A stretch of 5,708 nucleotides of DNA, from assembly GCA_038247995.1 (NCBI GenBank), contig JBBRUG010000361.1, positions 1-5,708 of the forward strand, read 5' to 3'. A program made the translations under genes and the position numbers. The notes below the pieces were generated by a model that was given only the letters and a program-made list of their open reading frames with translations, did not search any database and had not been told where the DNA came from. Of the stretch, positions 1 through 4,906 are shown in pieces (position 1 is the stretch's first letter; every line of letters starts with the position of its first letter). Source of the stretch: JBBRUG01 sp038247995 (GTDB lineage: Bacteria; Chloroflexota; Chloroflexia; Chloroflexales; Chloroflexaceae).

Positions 1-110
1 GTACTCATACTGCGTCGTATAGCACACTTTTGGGTATTCTACAAAGGCTATGTCATGGCTCCTTTGGCTTCACGAACCTTGCCTGACGATCCCTAACTCC
101 GTTCCTGCTC
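1..110. other. Left-edge leader, no supportable gene
   Basis: I find no convincing gene here. One + strand frame is open from base 1 to a TAA at 94-96 (31 codons) and could be the tail of a gene that starts outside the window. Its translation matches nothing I recognise, and the base composition is less GC-rich than the genes beside it, so I treat it as intergenic. A weak inverted repeat is present, CAAAGG at 42-47 and CCTTTG at 61-66 with a 13-nt loop. It has no T-tract, so I do not call it a terminator. Confidence 0.4.
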
Positions 111-139
111 TTGTGAGCCGCCGATCAGCGTGCTAAAAT
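111..139 (+). promoter_or_regulatory. Predicted sigma70-type promoter of the response regulator
   Basis: TTGTGA at 111-116 matches 4 of 6 bases of the -35 consensus. After a 17-bp spacer comes TAAAAT at 134-139 (5 of 6 of the -10 consensus), preceded by TG at 131-132, which makes an extended -10 element. Transcription would start near 146, giving a leader of about 28 nt before the ATG at 174. The ribosome binding site GGAG lies at 162-165, 8 nt from the start codon. This is read directly from the sequence; activity is inferred. Confidence 0.65.
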
Positions 140-173
140 TGACGGAACAGCATCACTATGCGGAGTACTGCCC

Positions 174-896
174 ATGTCTGAACTCAAAGATAAACTTGTG
201 CTCGTCGTCGACGATGAGCCGCGTATGATCACCTTTATGCGCATGAACCTGGAAATCGAAGGTATGCGCGTCGCTACCGCCTCCAATGGGCGCGAAGCTG
301 TCGATCATGTGCGCGACGATATGCCCGATGTTGTTTTGCTCGATGTGATGATGCCGGTGATGGACGGCTTCGAAGCCCTGAAGCGCCTCCGCCAGTTCTC
401 ACAGGTGCCGGTGATTATCCTTACCGCAAAAGACGAAGAGGACGATCGTGTGCGTGGCCTCGAACTCGGCGCCGACGATTATGTCGGTAAGCCGTTCAGC
501 CACCGCGAACTGGTCAGCCGCATCCGCGCCGTGTTGCGCCGCCACTATGCCGCGCCGCCCGTGCCGCAAACCACCGTCCGCATCGACGACCGGCTGAGCA
601 TCGACTTCGCCCGCCGCGAGGTGCTCGTTGAGGGCCAACGCGTGAATCTGCGCCCTACCGAGTATCGTTTGCTGTACCACCTGGTGCAGAACGCCGGCTA
701 TGTGCAAACCCACGAGATGCTGCTCACCAAAGTCTGGGGGCCGGAATACCGCGAAGAAAGCCACTATCTGCGCCTCTACATCACCTACCTGCGCCAGAAG
801 ATCGAGGCCGATCCGTCGCACCCGCAGTACATCCTCACCGAACGCGGCGTCGGCTACCGCTTCATCGATTTCGAGCAACTGAACGCGAGCGCGTAG
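174..896 (+). CDS. OmpR-family DNA-binding response regulator
   Basis: This is a two-component response regulator of 240 aa, a normal length for the OmpR/PhoB class. Residues 8-122 form the receiver domain: acidic pair D13/D14, phospho-acceptor D57 in LLDVMMP, switch residue T84 in ILTAKD, and conserved K106 in the GKPF motif. A short linker leads to a winged-helix DNA-binding domain at about 135-231, with the LRPTEYRLL entry, the VWGPEY turn, the HYLRLYITYLRQKIE recognition region and the GVGYRF wing. The output domain resembles KdpE/MtrA-type regulators. The ATG at 174 has GGAG 8 nt upstream and an extended -10 promoter before that. No sensor kinase lies in the window, so the gene is an orphan here unless its partner lies to the left. 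It converges on the methyltransferase at 898-1572, one base away. The signal and target genes cannot be told from sequence. Confidence 0.95.
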   Translation: MSELKDKLVLVVDDEPRMITFMRMNLEIEGMRVATASNGREAVDHVRDDMPDVVLLDVMMPVMDGFEALKRLRQFSQVPVIILTAKDEEDDRVRGLELGADDYVGKPFSHRELVSRIRAVLRRHYAAPPVPQTTVRIDDRLSIDFARREVLVEGQRVNLRPTEYRLLYHLVQNAGYVQTHEMLLTKVWGPEYREESHYLRLYITYLRQKIEADPSHPQYILTERGVGYRFIDFEQLNASA

Positions 897-897
897 A

Positions 898-1572
898 TCA
901 GGTTACCCGAAGCCGGTAAACAAGCGCCACCGGTACCTGCAATGCCACCGGATCAACCACGGCATCCGCTGGGATGCTCATTGGATCAAGCTGCGGCTCC
1001 AACATAGCGCAGATCTGCAACCCCAAGCCGGTGCAGGCCCGCTGCCATGCGCTGTGCGTGTGGGTTGTATGGCGCACGGCATACCGTTGGTCGCCAACGC
1101 GGAACTCGCGCCGCCAGCCTAAGGCGGCGCCCACCGGGTGAAAATCGCTGATCAGGATCGTCCCACCCCGCCGTGTCACCCGGCGCAATTCGGCCAGCGG
1201 CGCGCCGAGATCGTCCAGATGGCCAATGGTCAGCCCACAGATCGTCAGATCCGCCCAATTACTCCGCACCGGCAGCGCCGTTAACGAGCCTTGCAACAAC
1301 GCAAAGCGCGACCCAAGCGCTCTTTCATGGGCCTGGCGCAACATTTCGTTGGTAAGATCGACACCGAGAAGCGCTGTAGCCCCGCGTGCTGCGGCATGCC
1401 GCAGGTAGCGCCCACTGCCGCAGCCGGCATCGAACACGCGCATGCGGCGCAGCTTGGCCGGAAGTAAGGCCAGCATGGCGCGCTCTTCGGCCAGCATCAG
1501 CGCGTTGTGTGCATGCGGCGGGTAGTCATTCGCCCAGAGGGCATAGGCCGCCTGTGGTTCAAGCGTGTCCAT
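898..1572 (-). CDS. Class I SAM-dependent methyltransferase (type 11-like)
   Basis: This is a 224-aa protein with a Rossmann-type methyltransferase core, probably cytosolic. It transfers a methyl group from S-adenosylmethionine to an unknown small acceptor. SAM-binding motif I is VFDAGCGSGRYL (46-57). The acidic residue that binds the ribose of SAM is D72 in GVDLTNEML. Later come LTALPVRSNWADLTICG (97-113) and the ELRRVTRRGGTILISDFHP segment (128-146, motif III region). The N-terminal stretch ALWANDYPPHAHN is typical of UbiE/type 11-like small-molecule methyltransferases. The ATG at 1572 lies 3 bp after the amidohydrolase stop. Its ribosome binding site GGAG (1582-1585 on the complement, 9 nt away) sits inside the amidohydrolase coding end, so the two are very likely cotranscribed and coupled. 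It is the last gene of the - strand unit. Its TGA (898-900) is one base from the stop of the convergent response regulator, and no terminator hairpin with a T-tract is visible. Substrate unknown. Confidence 0.9.
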   Translation of the reverse strand: MDTLEPQAAYALWANDYPPHAHNALMLAEERAMLALLPAKLRRMRVFDAGCGSGRYLRHAAARGATALLGVDLTNEMLRQAHERALGSRFALLQGSLTALPVRSNWADLTICGLTIGHLDDLGAPLAELRRVTRRGGTILISDFHPVGAALGWRREFRVGDQRYAVRHTTHTHSAWQRACTGLGLQICAMLEPQLDPMSIPADAVVDPVALQVPVALVYRLRVT

Positions 1573-1575
1573 AGA

Positions 1576-2790
1576 TCACAGCTCCGTTTCCAATCCCGGC
1601 TCTAACTCGGCAACGCCGGGCGGCCCGAGGAGGGCTTTGTCGATTAGTTTGGGCCGCCCATCGATACGGATCGGCGTTGGTGTGCCGCCACAGGCCGCCA
1701 TCCAATCACCAAGATCGGGATCGACCAGCGCCGGGCGTCCGGCGCGCACGACGGCGCGGATAGCGCTCCGCTGGGCATCGAGCAGCGTTGGATACGGATC
1801 GCCGCCAGGATCAGCCAGCACGAACAGATCGGCACGGCAGCCCGGCGTGAGCGCACCAACATCATCGAGGCCCAACAGACGCGCAGGTGTCGTGGTGGAT
1901 AGCCTAAACAGTGCGGCGGGCGGTAGGCTGCTCTGTTGGGCGGCAATGCGCAACTCGTCCAGGAGATCGCGCGCACCGGTAAGCCGGGCGTCCGTCGCCA
2001 GGGCGAGGCGGTCGGCGGCGTAGGCACGCTGCGGATCAAGCGTAGCCCCGAGCATAACCAGGTTGCTGGATGGGCACCAGATCAGCCCGGCGCCACAGGC
2101 AAGCGCACGCTCCTGCTGCGCAGCGCTCAGCCCTACAGCGTGGACAAGCCGGCTCTGCGGCCCCAGGCAACCCAGTTGCGCAAGCAGATCCAACTCCGCC
2201 CGCGCCCCGGCATCGACACCCTCAGCCAGATGCATAATCCAGGGCGCGCCGGCAGGTGTTGCCCGGTAGCTCGCCCGCACGGCTGGTCCATAGATCGGCA
2301 ATGCGCTCGTTGGGTCGTGTGTATCGGGGGCCAGGCCGAGCGAATGACACCAGCCATATCGCTGCGGCACATGCACCGGAAAATCCGGCTCGGCAAACAG
2401 CGGCTCCCACGGATCGTGATGCTGTACGGTTGTCACCCCAGCCAGGAGATTTTTCAGCGCGCCTTGCCAGAGCCGGAGTGGGCGCGGAACAGCGGCAGCC
2501 GCACCGGCGGCGCCGGCGAGATGGGCCGGCATGGCCGCGATCCAGGCATAGCTGCTGGCGAAGGAGGTGGTGTGCGGGACAGGTGGAATGTTGTTCAAGT
2601 GCAGATGATCGTGGGCGTTGATTAGCCCCGGTATAAGCAGGTGATCGCGCAGATCGACGGTGCATGCCCCATCCGCTGGTTGGGCCTGGATACGCCCGCC
2701 GACGCAATGGATCGCCGCTGCCATGGCCGTGGTTGGCATGACGATCCGCGCCCCAGTAATGCTGAACCTGGCGTCCAACTGCTTCACCAT
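1576..2790 (-). CDS. Metal-dependent amidohydrolase (ATZ/TRZ / cytosine deaminase-like)
   Basis: This is an amidohydrolase-superfamily enzyme, 404 aa from the ATG at 2790. The family hydrolyses C-N or C-Cl bonds or deaminates ring compounds using a metal in a TIM barrel. Counting from that ATG, the likely metal ligands are H60 and H62 (NAHDHLHLNN), H187 with E190 (MHLAEG), H217 (LVHAVGL) and D267 (LATDARLTG). CPSSNLVMLG near 239-248 is the usual strand-7 segment of the ATZ/TRZ and guanine deaminase-like branch. A small beta domain flanks the barrel: N-terminal ARIVM...DLRDHLLIPGLINAH, C-terminal GALTPGCRADLFVLAD. A TTG at 2829 would add 13 residues (RRSRRQAAGGRR...), but that stretch is made of tandem repeats and has no better ribosome site, so I prefer the ATG. 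The gene lies 73 bp after the radical SAM gene and 3 bp before the methyltransferase. The substrate is not deducible. Confidence 0.88.
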   Translation of the reverse strand: MVKQLDARFSITGARIVMPTTAMAAAIHCVGGRIQAQPADGACTVDLRDHLLIPGLINAHDHLHLNNIPPVPHTTSFASSYAWIAAMPAHLAGAAGAAAAVPRPLRLWQGALKNLLAGVTTVQHHDPWEPLFAEPDFPVHVPQRYGWCHSLGLAPDTHDPTSALPIYGPAVRASYRATPAGAPWIMHLAEGVDAGARAELDLLAQLGCLGPQSRLVHAVGLSAAQQERALACGAGLIWCPSSNLVMLGATLDPQRAYAADRLALATDARLTGARDLLDELRIAAQQSSLPPAALFRLSTTTPARLLGLDDVGALTPGCRADLFVLADPGGDPYPTLLDAQRSAIRAVVRAGRPALVDPDLGDWMAACGGTPTPIRIDGRPKLIDKALLGPPGVAELEPGLETEL

Positions 2791-2791
2791 T

Positions 2792-2863
2792 CGCCTGCCG
2801 CCTGCCGCCTGTCTACGGGATCTGCGCAATCTGCGTCATCTGCGGATCGCCCTGCCCCCTGCC
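2792..2863. repeat. Compound short tandem repeat array in the radical SAM-amidohydrolase gap
   Basis: On the + strand the gap is built almost wholly of short direct repeats. CGCCTGC occurs at 2792-2798 and 2799-2805, with CGCCTGT at 2806-2812. Next come three 9-mers beginning ATCTGCG (2820-2828, 2829-2837, 2838-2846). Last are two perfect CCCTGCC 7-mers at 2850-2856 and 2857-2863, ending directly at the radical SAM stop codon. The outer 7-mers share the CCTGCC core, so one repeat type flanks the other. From memory, both the ATCTGCGNN and CCTGCC types occur between genes in Chloroflexota and other bacteria; a genome search would confirm this. No function is known to me. Confidence 0.85.
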
Positions 2864-3949
2864 TTACGCCGCATCTTTGCGCAGATTCAGCGTGCAGACG
2901 CACCGCCGACAAATTTCGTCGCGCTGCGGATCGAGGCCCTGGCGGAAGCGCACGGCATCCGGCGCATTTAGAATAGCCTCAAGCCCACCGTCGCGGTAGA
3001 TGTTCCCGAGCGGCGGTTGAAAAAAACACGGCCGCACGGTGCCGTCGGCCTCGACCACGCTCGAAACCCAGGGCGCATTGCAGTTGTTTGGGTAAAATTC
3101 GCCCTGACCGTTGATCGCGGCGAAGTACTGGAGTAAGCGGCGGCGCAACTTCAACGGCGACTCGGCGATGAATCCGCTCGCGAAGTCGGCGGCATGTGCT
3201 TGTTCCAGTGCAGCGAGTTCCGCCGCCAGGAGCGGCAAGTCCTCCGGCGCGAGGGCCACACCTTGAGCGCGGGCATCTTCCCAGCCGCCGGGACGGTTGA
3301 ACGCCTCGCTGCTGACATCGGCGGCGAGAAAACTGATCCGGTCGAGGCCGATCTGCCGCGCAGCTTCGACCGTGGCGCGCAGGTGCTGAAAGTTGGCCCG
3401 TTGCACCGTACAACGCCCGGAGATCGCTACTCCGCCGCCGGTAGCCGCCGCATAGGGCGCGCGTGGCGGCGCCTCGCTGCGCGTGCCAACTGCTGCCCGT
3501 ACCGCCGCGACACCCTCCGCCAGCCGCGTGAAGGCACGCGGAATATTACGGATGGTATCGTGGACAAGCTGTGGCCCATCAAGGCTGACAACGACATCAT
3601 CGCAATAACGTACAAGTTCAGCAGCGTGACGAGCCAGGAGCAAGCCGGTGCTCAGCACGGTAATGCCAATGCCGGCATCGCGCAGATGGTGCGCCAGTTC
3701 CCAAAGCCGCCCGTGCATCAGCGCTTCGCCGCCGCTCAACACGACCCGCTGAACGCCCAACCCCTGCCACTCATTCAGCCAGCGCGCCACGTCTTCCGGG
3801 GCGATCTGATCACGCGTAGTGCTGCGCCAGATGTCGCACATCACACAGCGGCAGTTGCAGCGGCTATGCGGAAAGAGGATCAAGATCGGCAGTTCGCTGA
3901 TGCTGTGCGCTTCGGCGATGGGCGCAGTATGCACGGGAATGATGGTCAT
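2864..3949 (-). CDS. Radical SAM protein with C-terminal SPASM/twitch-like cysteines
   Basis: This is a 361-aa radical SAM enzyme. It would bind a [4Fe-4S] cluster that cleaves SAM to a 5'-deoxyadenosyl radical. The cluster motif is C31-X3-C35-X2-C38 (RCNCRCVMC), with an extra cysteine at C33. The SAM-binding GGE motif is LSGGEAL (72-77), and SLDG at 122-125 marks the next barrel strand. The C-terminal part has C290 (NNCNAPW), C308 (DGTVRPCFF), GN at 315-316, and C347, C350 and C352. This spacing is typical of SPASM/twitch auxiliary Fe-S domains found in peptide- and cofactor-modifying enzymes. The stretch at about 156-173 (TRSEAPPRAPYAAATGGG) seems to be an extra loop before ISGRCTVQRANF. 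The ATG at 3949 overlaps the Uma2 stop (ATGA) and has a strong GGAGG 4 nt upstream. Its nearest functional partners are the amidohydrolase and methyltransferase downstream. The substrate is unknown; no precursor peptide gene is visible. Confidence 0.92.
   Translation of the reverse strand: MTIIPVHTAPIAEAHSISELPILILFPHSRCNCRCVMCDIWRSTTRDQIAPEDVARWLNEWQGLGVQRVVLSGGEALMHGRLWELAHHLRDAGIGITVLSTGLLLARHAAELVRYCDDVVVSLDGPQLVHDTIRNIPRAFTRLAEGVAAVRAAVGTRSEAPPRAPYAAATGGGVAISGRCTVQRANFQHLRATVEAARQIGLDRISFLAADVSSEAFNRPGGWEDARAQGVALAPEDLPLLAAELAALEQAHAADFASGFIAESPLKLRRRLLQYFAAINGQGEFYPNNCNAPWVSSVVEADGTVRPCFFQPPLGNIYRDGGLEAILNAPDAVRFRQGLDPQRDEICRRCVCTLNLRKDAA
3431..3484 (-). other. Probable low-complexity insertion within the radical SAM coding region
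   Basis: These 54 bp encode residues 156-173 of the radical SAM protein, rich in Ala, Pro, Gly and Arg. Family members usually pass from the helix (VAAVRAAV) to the next barrel strand (AISGRCTVQ) with only a few residues, so this looks like an added loop. On the + strand GCCGCC (3444-3449) and GGCGGC (3465-3470) form 6-bp perfect inverted arms. GCCGCCG also recurs as a direct repeat at 3434-3440 and 3444-3450. The frame is kept. That it is an insertion is inferred from family knowledge, not from an alignment. Confidence 0.4.
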
Positions 3950-3958
3950 GCTTCCTCC
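3946..3958 (-). promoter_or_regulatory. Translational coupling site: ATGA overlap with embedded Shine-Dalgarno
   Basis: The stop of the Uma2 gene (TGA, 3946-3948) and the start of the radical SAM gene (ATG, 3947-3949) share the sequence ATGA. The Shine-Dalgarno GGAGG (complement of 3954-3958) lies 4 nt before that ATG and is formed by the Uma2 codons for Pro-Glu-Glu. Ribosomes finishing Uma2 can therefore restart at once on the radical SAM gene. Confidence 0.8.
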
Positions 3959-4794
3959 GGATCAAGGTTGACGCCAAGTTCACGCAAGCGTGCGGCGAGC
4001 CGCTCCGCCCGCTCCCGCGCCTGTTCGGCCTCGGTTCGCGTCTGTTCCGCCGCGGTTCGCGCCTGTTCCGCCGCGGTTCGCGCCTGTTCCGCCGCAGTTC
4101 GCGCCTGTTCCGCCGCGGTTCGCGCCTGTTTCGCCTGCTCGCGCTCGTAATCGGCCTGCCCACGCGCTGTTTCGGCCTGGAGACGGGCGTGCTCAGCTTC
4201 AGCCAGCAACCTCTCGCGTCCGAAGGTCATCTCAGCATAGGTTGCTAGTTGACGCCCATCGGCCCGGTAAAGCTCGAGTTCTTCGAGCCCAAGCGCAAAG
4301 CGGATCTCCAGCTGCGGGCTGACCCATCCATTGATCGGATCAATTTCCACCAGCGTATCAACTTCACGCCGCCACCCTTCGAGCGTGTTTCGGTCGGGAT
4401 CGTAGATGTAATACTCTTCGACGCCATACTGTTCGTAGAACTTGAACTTGCGCACCATTTCGGCTTGCCGGTTGCCGGGCGACAGCACTTCAAACACTAC
4501 CTGCGGCGCGACATTGCCCTCAAGCCACTGCAAATACGAACTCCGGTCGCCCTTCGGTCGCCCAAAGGCAATCAGTGCATCGGGGGCGGTGCGAATGTCC
4601 GGGCGTCCCTCTACCGGATACCAGAGCAGATTACCGGCCACAAATACATCGGGCCGCGCCGCGAAGGCCGCATCAAGCCCGCCGGCGATCGTGTAGATCC
4701 AGCGCCACTGTTTGGTGTTCTCGGCAATCGGCGTGCCGTCGCTCTCCGGGTAGCGCATGTATAGCGGAACGCCCGATCCGGTTGTTGTGCTCAT
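3946..4794 (-). CDS. Uma2-family (DUF820) PD-(D/E)XK nuclease-like protein with coiled-coil tail
   Basis: This 282-aa protein has an N-terminal Uma2/DUF820 domain (about 1-190), a restriction-endonuclease-like fold common in Chloroflexota and cyanobacteria, where its biological role is largely unknown. Visible signatures are FVAGNLLWYP (51-60), the acidic P71-D72 (RTAPDALIAFG), the strand E102-V-L-S-P-G, and K116/K118 followed by YEQYGVEEYYIYDP (120-133). These supply the D, E and K of a PD-(D/E)XK site. Residues about 193-270 form a long, highly charged coiled coil containing four perfect ARTAAEQ heptads (224-251) and degenerate copies on both sides. The C-terminus ELGVNLDPEEA is the usual Uma2 ending. 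The ATG at 4794 has GAGG 7 nt upstream, and a promoter lies before it. It overlaps the radical SAM gene by 4 bp. Its presence in a metabolic gene set is odd. The coiled coil probably mediates oligomerisation (inference). Confidence 0.92.
   Translation of the reverse strand: MSTTTGSGVPLYMRYPESDGTPIAENTKQWRWIYTIAGGLDAAFAARPDVFVAGNLLWYPVEGRPDIRTAPDALIAFGRPKGDRSSYLQWLEGNVAPQVVFEVLSPGNRQAEMVRKFKFYEQYGVEEYYIYDPDRNTLEGWRREVDTLVEIDPINGWVSPQLEIRFALGLEELELYRADGRQLATYAEMTFGRERLLAEAEHARLQAETARGQADYEREQAKQARTAAEQARTAAEQARTAAEQARTAAEQTRTEAEQARERAERLAARLRELGVNLDPEEA
4021..4146 (-). repeat. 21-bp tandem repeat coding for heptads
   Basis: The 21-bp unit begins CTGTTC on the + strand at 4021, 4042, 4063, 4084, 4105 and 4126. 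The middle three to four copies are nearly identical (a single G/A change in one copy), while the outer ones diverge. Each unit codes for one heptad (ARTAAEQ), so gain or loss of a unit lengthens or shortens the coiled coil by one heptad without a frameshift. The DNA-level identity points to recent slippage or unequal recombination. Confidence 0.92.
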
Positions 4795-4850
4795 CGTATT
4801 TCCTCATGGTTCAGCATTGAGCGCAGCCCACGCGGGTAAAACCAGGAACC

Positions 4851-4863
4851 GGCCATATCGGCC
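4851..4863. promoter_or_regulatory. Short inverted repeat in the Uma2 leader
   Basis: GGCC, a 5-bp centre (ATATC), and GGCC again form a short dyad 8-20 nt downstream of the expected transcription start of the - strand unit. It could be an operator half-site pair or a chance GC-rich pattern; arms of only 4 bp make this uncertain. The rest of the 108-bp gap (4795-4902) shows only the promoter and the ribosome binding site GAGG (complement of 4802-4805). Confidence 0.2.
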
Positions 4864-4877
4864 CACTTACACGGATC

Positions 4878-4906
4878 AGGATAGAACATATTTGCTGCAA
4901 TGTCAA
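4878..4906 (-). promoter_or_regulatory. Predicted sigma70-type promoter of the Uma2-radical SAM-amidohydrolase-methyltransferase unit
   Basis: Reading the - strand, a perfect TTGACA (complement of 4901-4906) is followed by a 17-bp spacer and TATCCT (complement of 4878-4883, 4 of 6 of consensus). Transcription would start near 4871, leaving a leader of about 77 nt before the Uma2 ATG. The -35 box contains the TGA stop (4903-4905) of the upstream methyltransferase, so gene end and promoter are fused. Activity is inferred. Confidence 0.7.

Noticed and set aside
1..96. C-terminal end of an upstream + strand gene
   Set aside because: The 31-codon frame matches no family I know, and its composition differs from the neighbouring genes; kept only as a possibility.
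902..921. Imperfect hairpin GTTACC / GGTAAAC as a possible two-way terminator between the convergent genes
   Set aside because: The stem has a bulge, is only 6 bp, has no T-tract on either side and lies within the methyltransferase coding end.
1936..2625. Long + strand open frame opposite the amidohydrolase
   Set aside because: It is antisense to a gene with clear catalytic motifs, has no recognisable domain, and long antisense frames are expected in GC-rich DNA.
4021..4146. CRISPR array
   Set aside because: The 21-bp units are directly adjacent without spacers and code for coiled-coil heptads.
3194..4150. 318-codon + strand open frame opposite the radical SAM and Uma2 genes
   Set aside because: Its repetitive serine/alanine/cysteine/valine tail is just the antisense reading of the 21-bp repeat; the - strand frames carry the real family motifs.
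4827..4836. CCC-ACGC-GGG followed by TAAAA as a terminator or leader hairpin
   Set aside because: The stem is only 3 bp, too weak for a terminator, and it would sit inside the Uma2 leader.
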